The notes under the pieces are model-generated. The model did not search any database. It was given only the letters and a program-made list of their open reading frames with translations, and had not been told where the DNA came from. From Spongiactinospora rosea (lineage in GTDB: Bacteria > Actinomycetota > Actinomycetes > Streptosporangiales > Streptosporangiaceae), in the NCBI RefSeq assembly GCF_003315795.1, contig NZ_QMEY01000017.1, positions 1 to 64,000 of the forward strand: DNA of 64,000 bases, written 5' to 3'. Both the position numbers and the translations under genes were made by a program. Below, piece by piece: positions 16,580 through 24,653 of the stretch. Every line of letters begins with the position of its first letter. The first letter of the stretch is position 1.

Positions 16580-17420
16580 GTACCGCCGCATCCTGCTCGA
16601 CGGCGCCGCCGTGCGGGTCGTGCGCGAGGGCGACCTGCTGGTGTCGCCGGACGGCCGCAGCGTCCCCGCGGACAAGGCCGTCCACCTGCCGCCGGTGGAG
16701 CCATCGAAGATCATCGCCGTGCACCTCAACCACCGCAGCCGGGTGGCGGAGTTCCAGATCACCCTGTCCGCCACCCCGACCTACTTCCACAAGCCGACCT
16801 CGGCGCTGAACGCGCACAACGGCGCGGTCGTGCGGCCGGAGGGCTGCAGGTGGCTCAACTACGAGGGCGAGGTGGCCATCGTCATCGGCCGGACCTGCCG
16901 CAACGTCTCGCCGGAGGAGGCGGGGGAGTACATCGCCGGGTACACCGTCGCCAACGACTTCGGGCTGCACGACTTCCGTGACACCGACGCGGGTTCGATG
17001 CTGCGGGTCAAGGGCTCGGACACGCTGTGCCCGCTCGGCCCCGGCCTGGTCACCGACTGGGACTTCCGCGGCAAGTACCTGCGCACGTACGTCAACGGCA
17101 CGGTCGTCCAGAACGGCTCCACCGACGAGATGACCTGGGACATGAACTACCTCGTCGCCGACATCGCCCGCACCATCACCCTGCTGCCCGGCGACGTGCT
17201 GCTGTCGGGCACCCCGGCCAACTCCCGGCCGGTCGGCCCCGGCGACGTGGTGGAGGTCGAGGTGGAGGGCCTGGGCAGGCTCACCAACCACGTCGTGACC
17301 GGCCCAGTCCCGGTACGGGCGGACGTCGGCGCGCAGCCGACCGAGTCGGAGGAGGTGCTGTCCACCGCGCTGGGCGGCGACTGGGAGTTCCGCGGGATAC
17401 GGCCGCCGCGGCGCGGCTGA
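16572..17420 (+). CDS. Fumarylacetoacetate hydrolase family protein (HpaG/HpaH-like)
   Basis: A 282-residue FAH-fold protein. Metal ligands Glu98 and Glu100 (NYEGEVAIVIG) and Asp129 (ANDFGLHD) are visible, with the GDVLLSGTPAN loop near the end. In homoprotocatechuate operons such proteins isomerise or decarboxylate 5-oxo-pent-3-ene-1,2,5-tricarboxylate (HpaG), or hydrate the later dienoate (HpaH). HpaG is often a two-domain fusion; here there is only one FAH domain in the window, so either it does several steps or others are encoded elsewhere. It overlaps the dioxygenase start-stop region by 8 nt. Confidence 0.88.
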   Translation: MPEYRRILLDGAAVRVVREGDLLVSPDGRSVPADKAVHLPPVEPSKIIAVHLNHRSRVAEFQITLSATPTYFHKPTSALNAHNGAVVRPEGCRWLNYEGEVAIVIGRTCRNVSPEEAGEYIAGYTVANDFGLHDFRDTDAGSMLRVKGSDTLCPLGPGLVTDWDFRGKYLRTYVNGTVVQNGSTDEMTWDMNYLVADIARTITLLPGDVLLSGTPANSRPVGPGDVVEVEVEGLGRLTNHVVTGPVPVRADVGAQPTESEEVLSTALGGDWEFRGIRPPRRG

Positions 17421-17421
17421 C

Positions 17422-17441
17422 TATAATTCGGGGCCGAACGA
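17422..17441 (+). promoter_or_regulatory. marR promoter -10 box with MarR-type operator O3
   Basis: A consensus TATAAT (17422-17427) directly follows the FAH stop codon. It abuts TTCGG-GG-CCGAA (17427-17438), an inverted repeat of the same shape as O1 and O2 with T to C changes in each arm. No clear -35 box is seen. The layout fits separate, self-repressed expression of marR. Confidence 0.6.
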
Positions 17442-17468
17442 GCGGCGTGAGGAAGTGACAGGGGCCAG

Positions 17469-18041
17469 GTGACAGGTCAGCGTTCCATCACCGAGACGGA
17501 GAAACTGGTCCAGGGCAGGCTCGGCGGGATCGCCATCCGGCACGAGCAGATGGCGGTCGTGGCCAACATCCACCGCGCCGCCGCCGCGGTCCGGCAGCAC
17601 CTGGAGAATTCCGTGCTGCGCGACGTGGACCTGACCTGGACGGGCTTCGTGGTGCTCTGGGTCATCTGGATCTGGGGCGAGTCGGAGTCGCGGCAGGTGG
17701 CCGAGGAGGCGGGCATCTCCAAGGGCACGCTGACCGGCGTGTCGCGCACCCTGGTGTCGCGCGGGCTGATCGCGCGCTCCGAGCACGCCGGTGACCGGCG
17801 GCTGGTGCTGCTCGGGCTCACCCCGCGCGGGGAGGAGCTGATGCGCCGGGTGTTCCCCGACTTCAACGCCGAGGAGGCGTTCGTGGCCGAACGCCTCACC
17901 CCCGAGGAGTGCCTGACCACCGCCGACGCGCTGCGCCGCATCGTGCGCCAGGTGGAGGAGCACGGCGAGGAGCGGCGGCTGCGCCTGCTCGGCGGCGCGC
18001 GTCCCGCGCCGCGCCGCAGCGGACGCCGCCCGAAGGCGTAG
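17469..18041 (+). CDS. MarR family transcriptional regulator (HpaR-like)
   Basis: A 190-residue winged-helix regulator. The recognition helix region reads EEAGISKGTLTGVSRTLVSRGLI, with the wing SEHAGDRRLVLLGLTPRGEEL, the classic DxR MarR wing. In homoprotocatechuate clusters a MarR protein (HpaR) represses the operon until the aromatic acid binds. It lies at the end of the ring-cleavage operon, and dyads of one type stand before the ligase, the operon, itself and the aldehyde dehydrogenase pair. The GTG 17469 start follows a GGGG-rich site. The basic C-terminal tail RPAPRRSGRRPKA is longer than usual. Confidence 0.9.
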   Translation: MTGQRSITETEKLVQGRLGGIAIRHEQMAVVANIHRAAAAVRQHLENSVLRDVDLTWTGFVVLWVIWIWGESESRQVAEEAGISKGTLTGVSRTLVSRGLIARSEHAGDRRLVLLGLTPRGEELMRRVFPDFNAEEAFVAERLTPEECLTTADALRRIVRQVEEHGEERRLRLLGGARPAPRRSGRRPKA

Positions 18042-18044
18042 CGG

Positions 18045-18758
18045 TCAGCCGCCCGCCGCGCGCACCAGGCCGTCGAACAGCGCCTGCTGCGCGGGGTCGC
18101 GGGCGGCGGTGTCCTCCGGGTGCCACTGGACGGCGGCGAACCACCCGGGCAGCGCCGTGCCCTCGGCGCCTTCCACCGTGCCGTCGGCGGCGTGCGCGGT
18201 GGCGGTCAGGCCCTCGCCGAGGCGGTCCACCCGCTGGTGGTGGTAGCAGGAGGCGTCCAGCTTGGGCACGCCGGTGACCCGTTCGAGCAGCGAGCCCGGC
18301 CGCAGCGCGACCGGGTGGACGACATGGCGGTGCTCCAGGCCGGGCCCGCCCATGTCCTGGTGCAGGGTGCCGCCGAGGGCCACGTTGACCACCTGCATGC
18401 CGCGGCAGACGGCCAGCACCGGCAGGCCCGCCGTGAGCGCGTATCGGGCCAGGGCCAGGTCGAAGCCGTCCTGCTCGTCGTCCACGTCGTAGACGTCCTC
18501 GTGCCGGTCGGCCGCGCCGTACCGGTGCGGGGCCACGTCGCCCCCGCCGGGCAGCAGCAGCCCGTCGAACCTGGCCATCCTTTCGGCCACCTCGCCGGGA
18601 TCGGCCCGGCCGCCCGGCGCGTGCGGGTGCAGGCTCACCGGCTCGCCGCCCGCCCGCCACACCGCCTCGATCAGGGCCCTGGCGCCGACCTCCGCGGCGT
18701 ACCGCAGGGCGGAGGCGGAGGCGGAGAACCGGGCCGGAACGGCGATCAGCGGTCTCAC
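18045..18758 (-). CDS. Gamma-glutamyl-amide hydrolase, class I glutamine amidotransferase-like (PuuD/peptidase C26)
   Basis: A 237-residue peptidase C26 protein. The catalytic triad is visible: Cys118 in AVCRGMQ, and His213 with Glu215 in QWHPED. PuuD-type enzymes release glutamate from gamma-glutamyl-GABA or related amides in the cytoplasm. GTG 18758 overlaps the TGA of the aldehyde dehydrogenase, so the two are translated together. With the ligase at 11884 it would close a gamma-glutamyl cycle. It converges with marR, with only a 3-nt gap between the two stop codons. Confidence 0.9.
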   Translation of the reverse strand: MRPLIAVPARFSASASALRYAAEVGARALIEAVWRAGGEPVSLHPHAPGGRADPGEVAERMARFDGLLLPGGGDVAPHRYGAADRHEDVYDVDDEQDGFDLALARYALTAGLPVLAVCRGMQVVNVALGGTLHQDMGGPGLEHRHVVHPVALRPGSLLERVTGVPKLDASCYHHQRVDRLGEGLTATAHAADGTVEGAEGTALPGWFAAVQWHPEDTAARDPAQQALFDGLVRAAGG

Positions 18759-20245
18759 AGCTGGATCCAGGTGGTCTTCAGCTCGGTGTACTTCTCCAGC
18801 GCGTGCACGGACTTGTCCCGGCCGTTGCCGGACTGCTTCATCCCGCCGAACGGCACGGTCAGATCGCCCTCCTCGTAGCAGTTCACCCAGACCGTCCCGG
18901 CCCGCAGCGCCCGGGACACCCGGTGCGCGGTGCGCAGGTCGGCCGTCCAGAGGCCCGCGGCCAGGCCGTACTCGGTGGCGTTGGCCAGTGCCACCGCCTC
19001 CTCCACGTCGTCGAAGACGAGCACGGACAGCACCGGCCCGAAGATCTCCTCCCTGGCCAGCCGCATGCCCGGCTCCACCCGGTCGAAGACGGTCGGCCGC
19101 AGGAAGCTGCCGGTGGCGGGGATCCGCTCGCCCCCGGCCCGCAGCCGCGCCCCGGCGGCGACCCCGGCCTCGATGTGGCCGAGCACGCGTTCCAGGTGGC
19201 GTTCGCCGGCCAGCGGGCCCATCTCGGTCGCCGGGTCGAGCGGGTCGCCGACCACCAGCGCGCGGGCGCGTTCGGTCACCGCCGCGGTGACCTCCTCGGC
19301 GATCGAACGGTGGACCAGTAGCCGGGAGGGCGCGGTGCACATCTCGCCCTGGTTGAAGAAGACGCCCCAGGCGGCGGTGGCGGCGGCGGCCGCGAGGTCG
19401 GGGGCGTCCGGCAGGATGATGTTGGGGGACTTGCCGCCCAGCTCCAGCCAGACCCGCTTGAGGTTGGAGTCGGCCGAGTAGCGCAGGAACTCCCGCCCGA
19501 CCGCCGCCGACCCGGTGAAGGCCAGTACGTCCACGCCGGGGTGCAGGCCGAGCGCCCGCCCGGCGGTGGGGCCGTCGCCGCAGACGACGTTCAGCACGCC
19601 GGGCGGCAGCCCGGCCTCGGTCGCCAGCCTGCCCAGCTCCAGCGCGGACAGCGGGGACAGTTCGGAGGGCTTCAGCACCACCGTGCAGCCCGCGGCCAGC
19701 GCGGGCGCGACCTTCCAGGAGGCCAGGGTGAGCGGGAAGTTCCACGGCACGACCGCGCCGACGACCCCCGCGGGCTCCCGGGTGACCAGGGCGAGGGCGT
19801 CGGGGGCGACCTGGGGGGCCTCGTCGGCCTGCTTGCCGGCCAGTTCGCCGTACCAGCGGAAGGTGCCGATCGCGGCGCGCAGCTCGATGGCGTACGCGTC
19901 GCTGATCGGCTTGCCCATCTCCAGCGAGACCAGCAGCGCCAGCCGCTCGCGGTGCCGCTCGATCAGCTCGGCCAGCCGCAGCAGGGCCCGGCCCCGCTCG
20001 GCCGGGGCCATGCGCGGCCAGGGGCCCTCGTCGAACGCGCGCCGGGCGGCGGCCACCGCGAGCCCGATCTCCGCCTCGCCGCCGTCGGCGACCTCGGCCA
20101 GCGTGCCGCCGTCGCGCGGTGAGACGACCGCGAAGCCGCCCGGCGCGCCGGGCAGGTCCTCGCCGTCGATGTGGTGGCGGGTGGCCGGGACGAGGGCCGC
20201 CGCCAGGCCCAGCCACTCGTCATGGGAGATGTCCGTGCCCGGCAT
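18755..20245 (-). CDS. Aldehyde dehydrogenase (PuuC-like)
   Basis: A 496-residue aldehyde dehydrogenase with VVPWNFPL, Glu268 in WLELGGKS and Cys303 in GEMCTAPSR. The last motif resembles the GabD/BetB/PuuC group that oxidises gamma-glutamylamino-aldehydes or betaine aldehyde. ATG 20245 was chosen; a GTG-like upstream extension to 20269 has no better ribosome site. It lies directly behind a promoter with operator O4 and is coupled to the PuuD-like hydrolase. The likely role is oxidation of the aldehyde formed from a gamma-glutamylated amine or amino alcohol; the substrate is unproven. Confidence 0.9.
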   Translation of the reverse strand: MPGTDISHDEWLGLAAALVPATRHHIDGEDLPGAPGGFAVVSPRDGGTLAEVADGGEAEIGLAVAAARRAFDEGPWPRMAPAERGRALLRLAELIERHRERLALLVSLEMGKPISDAYAIELRAAIGTFRWYGELAGKQADEAPQVAPDALALVTREPAGVVGAVVPWNFPLTLASWKVAPALAAGCTVVLKPSELSPLSALELGRLATEAGLPPGVLNVVCGDGPTAGRALGLHPGVDVLAFTGSAAVGREFLRYSADSNLKRVWLELGGKSPNIILPDAPDLAAAAATAAWGVFFNQGEMCTAPSRLLVHRSIAEEVTAAVTERARALVVGDPLDPATEMGPLAGERHLERVLGHIEAGVAAGARLRAGGERIPATGSFLRPTVFDRVEPGMRLAREEIFGPVLSVLVFDDVEEAVALANATEYGLAAGLWTADLRTAHRVSRALRAGTVWVNCYEEGDLTVPFGGMKQSGNGRDKSVHALEKYTELKTTWIQL

Positions 20246-20289
20246 GTCGGCCCCGTCCTTCCGTCTCACCGCGTCTGGTGGTGAACGAG

Positions 20290-20318
20290 AATGTATGGGC
20301 CCAAACGATTCTCGTCAA
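20290..20318 (-). promoter_or_regulatory. Promoter (TTGACG-17-TACATT) with MarR-type operator O4
   Basis: On the minus strand TTGACG (20318-20313) and TACATT (20295-20290) are separated by 17 bp. The spacer and -10 box hold the dyad GTATGG-GC-CCAAAC (20293-20306 on the plus strand), one base off the O2 arms. Repressor binding would cover the promoter of the aldehyde dehydrogenase/amidohydrolase pair. Confidence 0.7.
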
Positions 20319-20340
20319 TGCGCGGCGAGGGACGCGGCGG

Positions 20341-22986
20341 CTAGACGTCTTCGAGGATCTCCACGTACCCCTCGTCGCCGTTGACCCGGATGAGCTGGCC
20401 GTCCTTGATGCGCTTGGTCGCGTCCTCCACGCCCGCCACGGCGGGCAGGCCGTACTCGCGGGCGACCACCGCGCCGTGCGTCATCACGCCGCCGACCTCC
20501 ATGACCAGGCCCTTGACCGACACGAACAGCGGCGACCAGCTCGGGTCGGTGAAGACCGTGACCAGGATGTCGCCCTCCTGGATGTCGGCCTCGTCCATCT
20601 TCAGGACCAGCCTGGCCCGGCCCTCGACGACGCCGGAGGAGACGGGGCTGCCGCTCAGCGCGCCCTCCGGCCTGCTGCCCGGCTCGTACTCACCGCTGAT
20701 CACCTCGCCCTCCGAGGTGATCACCCGGGGCGGGGTCAGCTTCTGGAAGACCTCGTGCGCCTCGCGGCGGTTGATGATCAGCGAGTAGTCCAGCTCACCG
20801 GTGTTGACGACCTTCCTGAACTCCTCGATGGACAGGAAGTAGACGTCCTCCGGCTCCTTGATGATGCCGCGCTCCACCAGCTTGACCGCCTCGCCCATCA
20901 GCGCCTGCTTGTAGATCTCGTAGCGCAGCAGCAGCGAGTGCTTGGAGTATTCGCGGTAGCCGATGAAGTGGCGGATCAGGCTCATCTTCTTGGCGGCCTT
21001 CTTGGCCTTGCCCGAGCCGCCGGACAGCTTGCGCAGCCGGGCCAGGAGGTCGTTGATGGTCTGCTCGGCCAGCGCCCGGCCGCCCTCGGCCTTGCGGCGG
21101 GCCTCGCCCGGAGGGAAGTTCTCGATGTTGCCCAGGATCAGCGGGACGAGCAGCGTCGGGTCCTCGGTCCACCGCGTCCTGGTGATGTCGATGTCGCCGG
21201 TGCAGTGCATGCCGTACAGGCGCAGGTAGTTCTGCAGCGCGACGCGCACGGTCTCGCCGCCCTCGACTTCGACAAGGCCGCTGTAGAAGGTCTCCCTGCG
21301 GGCCGTCTTGAGGTAGCGCACCACCTCCGGGTACCGGCGCACGATGTCGGAGACCTCCAGCAGGTCCAGGCCCATCGCGGCGACGACGTTGTGGTCGGCG
21401 GACCTGCCGACCAGGTCGGCGGCGTTCTTCACCCCCAGCCAGTCGTCCATGTGCTTGTTCACCCAGTTCACCGACTGGATGCCGAGGAACGCCGCGGCCA
21501 CGCTGCGCGGGTCGAAGGTGAGCTCCGACAGCACGTCGTGGTCGTCGATGATGACCTCGAACAGCTCGTCGCCGCTCTTGCCCGCGATGTTCTGGCGGAG
21601 CCGTTCGACCGTCGCCTCGGTGTGCGCGATCAGGTCGGGCACGACGCGGGGGTCGTCCTCACGGGCCAGCTTGAGGTAGTTGCGGGCGATCGGCATCAGG
21701 CCGCCCTCGCCGAAGTCCAGCATCGAGGTCTTGCCGCGCGCCAGCGAGCCGATGAAGTCCTTGTGCGTCATCACCGCGCGCAGGGCGTTGGCCATCAGCG
21801 CGTCGACCTGCTGCAGGCTCTTGATCATGGCGGGCCGCGCCCAGGGCGAGCCCAGCTCGGCGGAGACGTCCTTGTAGAAGCGGTTGCCCGCCACGATGCC
21901 GGCCGTACGGCCCAGCTTGTCGTGCAGCAGTGTGAAGAACGACAGGCCGAGCGGGGCGAACGCGTCGGTCATCATCTGCCGGTGCCCGTAGGAGACGAAC
22001 ACGTGGTTCTTGCCGTCGTGGGTGGGCGGCACGGGGTAGAGCGTGGTGATGGGCCTGCTCTGCAGTACGTGGAAGGTGCCCTCGAACAGGGCCCACTCGA
22101 TGTCCTGCGGCACGCCGAAGTGCGCCTCGATCCGCCGTCCCAGACCCTCCAGCAGCAGGATCTGCTCGTCGCCGAGCGTCTGCGCGTTCTGCCGCGCGGG
22201 CTCGATCGGCCGCTCCTCAGTGCCGCCGTTGGGGGAGGCGTGCATCTCCATCGTCTTGGTGGCGACGCGCTTCTCGATGATCCGCCCGGCCCGCACGCGG
22301 TAGTTGTCGGCGTTGACGAGTCCGGAGACGAACGCCTCGCCCAGGCCGAATCCGGCGTCGATGGAGACGACCGTGCGGTTGGAGGAGATCGGGTCGGCGG
22401 TGAACATGATGCCGGCCGCCTCGGGGAAGACCATCCGCTGGACGACCACGGACAGCCGGACGGCGCGGTGGTCGAAGCCGTTCTGGATGCGGTAGGCCGT
22501 CGCGCGGTCGGTGAACAGCGAGGCCCAGCACCGCTGCACCGCGTCGATCACGGCCGCGGTGCCGCGCACGTTCAGGTAGGTGTCCTGCTGGCCGGCGAAC
22601 GAGCTGGAGGGCAGGTCCTCGGCGGTGGCGCTGGAGCGCACCGCGAACGGCACGTCCTCCCCGCCGGCCTGGCCGAGGTGGGCGAGGATGTCGCGGCCGA
22701 TGCCGGCGGGCACGTCCAGCGCCTCGATCGCGGCGCGCAGCCGCGTGCAAGCCGCGGCGATGGCCTCCCGGTCGTCGGCCCGCAGCCCCGCCAGTCCGTC
22801 GATCATCGCGCCGATGGCGGCGTCGCCCTCCACCACCTCCCGGTAGGCGTCGGTGGTGACGCAGAACCCGTACGGCACGTTGACACCATCGATCCCGGAC
22901 AGCTCGCCCAGGTTGGCGCCCTTGCCGCCGACCAGCCCGATCGCGGACTTGTCGATGTCGTGGAAACCGAGCACGTAAGCGCTCAT
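20341..22986 (-). CDS. Rifamycin phosphotransferase-like / PEP-synthase-like ATP-dependent dikinase
   Basis: An 881-residue three-domain protein: an ATP-grasp domain (GGKGANLGEL near residue 20, FAVRSSATAEDLPSSSFAGQQDT), a variable middle domain, and a C-terminal phosphohistidine swivel domain with His about 837 in MTHGAVVAREYGLPAV. Length, domain order and the DPSWSPLFVSVKGLVMEVGG segment match Rph enzymes, which use ATP to phosphorylate rifamycins. No rifampicin-associated element (GGGGCTTGCGGCAAGCCCC type) is seen upstream, so resistance is not assured. Related dikinases phosphorylate other phenolic or keto substrates. It is divergent from an SDR gene. ATG 22986 gives the family's normal N-terminus MSAYVLGFHDIDK. 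Confidence 0.85.
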   Translation of the reverse strand: MSAYVLGFHDIDKSAIGLVGGKGANLGELSGIDGVNVPYGFCVTTDAYREVVEGDAAIGAMIDGLAGLRADDREAIAAACTRLRAAIEALDVPAGIGRDILAHLGQAGGEDVPFAVRSSATAEDLPSSSFAGQQDTYLNVRGTAAVIDAVQRCWASLFTDRATAYRIQNGFDHRAVRLSVVVQRMVFPEAAGIMFTADPISSNRTVVSIDAGFGLGEAFVSGLVNADNYRVRAGRIIEKRVATKTMEMHASPNGGTEERPIEPARQNAQTLGDEQILLLEGLGRRIEAHFGVPQDIEWALFEGTFHVLQSRPITTLYPVPPTHDGKNHVFVSYGHRQMMTDAFAPLGLSFFTLLHDKLGRTAGIVAGNRFYKDVSAELGSPWARPAMIKSLQQVDALMANALRAVMTHKDFIGSLARGKTSMLDFGEGGLMPIARNYLKLAREDDPRVVPDLIAHTEATVERLRQNIAGKSGDELFEVIIDDHDVLSELTFDPRSVAAAFLGIQSVNWVNKHMDDWLGVKNAADLVGRSADHNVVAAMGLDLLEVSDIVRRYPEVVRYLKTARRETFYSGLVEVEGGETVRVALQNYLRLYGMHCTGDIDITRTRWTEDPTLLVPLILGNIENFPPGEARRKAEGGRALAEQTINDLLARLRKLSGGSGKAKKAAKKMSLIRHFIGYREYSKHSLLLRYEIYKQALMGEAVKLVERGIIKEPEDVYFLSIEEFRKVVNTGELDYSLIINRREAHEVFQKLTPPRVITSEGEVISGEYEPGSRPEGALSGSPVSSGVVEGRARLVLKMDEADIQEGDILVTVFTDPSWSPLFVSVKGLVMEVGGVMTHGAVVAREYGLPAVAGVEDATKRIKDGQLIRVNGDEGYVEILEDV

Positions 22987-23054
22987 GGCTGATTCCCGTC
23001 TCTCTTCATGTGTGGCCGGCTCGCACGGAACCGGCGCCGGGGCCGCCGGGGGTG

Positions 23055-23082
23055 TTGACCACATCTCCGGCGTAATTACAAT
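23055..23082 (+). promoter_or_regulatory. Promoter for the SDR gene (TTGACC-16-TACAAT)
   Basis: TTGACC (23055-23060) and TACAAT (23077-23082) are separated by 16 bp. They lie in an AT-rich patch that also holds the palindrome GTAATTAC (23072-23079) and ACAGTACAG-like repeats. This is a likely target for the TetR protein at 24045, because AATACA-type words recur just before that gene. Confidence 0.45.
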
Positions 23083-23152
23083 ACAGTACAGCTCTGCATT
23101 TAAATAGCCGGGTCCACCGAACCGCCCGGCCCCCAAGCGAAGGAAGCCATCG

Positions 23153-23962
23153 ATGGCAGCCAAGATCTGTCTCGTCACCGGAGCCTCGTCGGGCATCGGC
23201 CGCGCCACCGCCCTGGAACTGCGCAAGGCCGGTCACGTCGTGTACGGCGCGGCCCGCCGCGTACAGCGGATGGACGACCTGCGGCGGGCCGGCGGCCACC
23301 CCGTGGCGATGGACGTCACCGACGAGAACGACCTCGACCGCGTCGTCCGCACGATCCTCGACGAGCAGCGCCGGATCGACGTACTGATCAACAACGCCGG
23401 GATCGGGCTGCACGGCGCGATCGAGGACATCCCGGTCGACAAGGCCCGCGCGCTGTTCGAGGTCAACCTCTTCGGCCCGGCCCGGCTCACCCAGCTCGTC
23501 CTGCCGCACATGCGCGCGCAGCGCTCCGGGACGATCGTCAACGTCTCCTCGATCGCGGGCGAGATCTCCCTGCCGCTCGCCTCCTGGTACCACTCCTCCA
23601 AGCACGCCCTGGAGGCCTACTCCGACTCGCTGCGGCAGGAGTGCCTGCCGTTCGGGATCAAGGTGGTGGTCGTCCAGCCGGGCATCATCAAGACCGAGTT
23701 CGAGGACGAGACGCCGCGTGAGCTGCGCGAGGTCTCCGGGAGCGGGCCGTACGGGAGGCTGGCCGAGGCGATGGCGAGCCGGGCCGAGGGCACCCACAAG
23801 GCGTCCGACCCCGCCGTGGTCGCCCAGACGATCAGCAAGGTGCTCGCACTCCGCACCCCCAAGCCGCGCTACGCCGTGGGCTACATGGCCAAGACGATCC
23901 TGATGCTCAACCGGCTGCTGCCCGCCCGGAGGTTCGATGCCATGGTCACCAAGATCGGCTGA
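23153..23962 (+). CDS. Short-chain dehydrogenase/reductase (classical SDR)
   Basis: A 269-residue classical SDR: TGASSGIG (residues 9-16) for NAD(P) binding, NNAG, and a catalytic Ser plus YHSSK (Tyr-x-x-x-Lys). The arginine pair in AARRVQRM suggests NADP preference. The C-terminal LNRLLPARRFDAMVTK region resembles SDRs annotated as ketoreductases or retinol-dehydrogenase-like enzymes. It faces the Rph-like gene and is followed at 83 nt by a TetR gene that may regulate it. The substrate is not evident. Confidence 0.9.
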   Translation: MAAKICLVTGASSGIGRATALELRKAGHVVYGAARRVQRMDDLRRAGGHPVAMDVTDENDLDRVVRTILDEQRRIDVLINNAGIGLHGAIEDIPVDKARALFEVNLFGPARLTQLVLPHMRAQRSGTIVNVSSIAGEISLPLASWYHSSKHALEAYSDSLRQECLPFGIKVVVVQPGIIKTEFEDETPRELREVSGSGPYGRLAEAMASRAEGTHKASDPAVVAQTISKVLALRTPKPRYAVGYMAKTILMLNRLLPARRFDAMVTKIG

Positions 23963-24044
23963 CGGCGCTTCCGATGGAAAATACACTGGTGCGGCCAAGC
24001 CGGTACCGTCTCGTTCGCGCAGCAGGAGTGATGGGCCCCCCGAC

Positions 24045-24650
24045 ATGACCGAAGTCGCGCGAACCCCGCGTCTGCGCGGGCGGCCTCGCAGCCAGGAGGT
24101 CGACACGGCGGTGCTCGCCGCCGCGCTCGACCTGCTGATCGAGCGCGGCGCCAGCGAGACCAGCATCGAGCAGGTCGCCCAGCGTGCCGGGGTGACCAGG
24201 GCCACCGTCTACCGGAGGTTCACCGACAAGACGGCCCTGCTGATCCAGGCCATCGAGTCGGTGCACCAGAACCACGACCCGGACGCCCTGGAGTGGCCGG
24301 ACCTCGAACACATGCTGGACAACTGGGCGACATACCTGAGCAACCCCCGTAACCGCCGGATGCTGCGCCGCCTGTACGGCGCGGTGGACGACTACCCCGA
24401 ACTCCTCCAGGCATACCGCAACGCGCACGGCGGCCGCCGCGCCGAGGCCACCCGGGGCGCGCTGCGCCGCTCCTGCGACCAGGGACGGCTGCCCCGGGTG
24501 ACCGACGTGGGCGTCCTGCAGGAGATGCTCAACGGCGCGGTCCTGCACCACCTCGGCGCCTACCCCGACACCCTCGGCGCCCCGGCGATAAAGGATTTCT
24601 TCGTGGCGATCCTCCAGCAGACCGGCTACATCGAGGCCGGCCGGGCATGA
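24045..24650 (+). CDS. TetR/AcrR family transcriptional regulator
   Basis: A 201-residue regulator. The HTH reads TSIEQVAQRAGVTRATVYRRF near residues 35-57, preceded by a basic GRPRS arm. The C-terminal region resembles the TetR_C_33/KstR-like helical fold. ATG 24045 is the first start giving a normal N-terminus; its ribosome site is poor, with AGGAG 17 nt upstream, so translation may be weak. Directly downstream of the SDR gene on the same strand, it probably controls that gene and perhaps the divergent Rph-like gene. Confidence 0.88.
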   Translation: MTEVARTPRLRGRPRSQEVDTAVLAAALDLLIERGASETSIEQVAQRAGVTRATVYRRFTDKTALLIQAIESVHQNHDPDALEWPDLEHMLDNWATYLSNPRNRRMLRRLYGAVDDYPELLQAYRNAHGGRRAEATRGALRRSCDQGRLPRVTDVGVLQEMLNGAVLHHLGAYPDTLGAPAIKDFFVAILQQTGYIEAGRA

Positions 24651-24653
24651 GGC

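Noticed and set aside
20119..22992. A 957-residue open frame on the plus strand
   Set aside because: It is antisense to the Rph-like gene. Its translation is low-complexity Arg/Gly/Ala-rich sequence with no family motif, typical of GC-rich shadow frames.
23000..23152. Search for a rifampicin-associated element upstream of the Rph-like gene
   Set aside because: No GGGGCTTGCGGCAAGCCCC-like palindrome is seen; only an AT-rich promoter patch is present.
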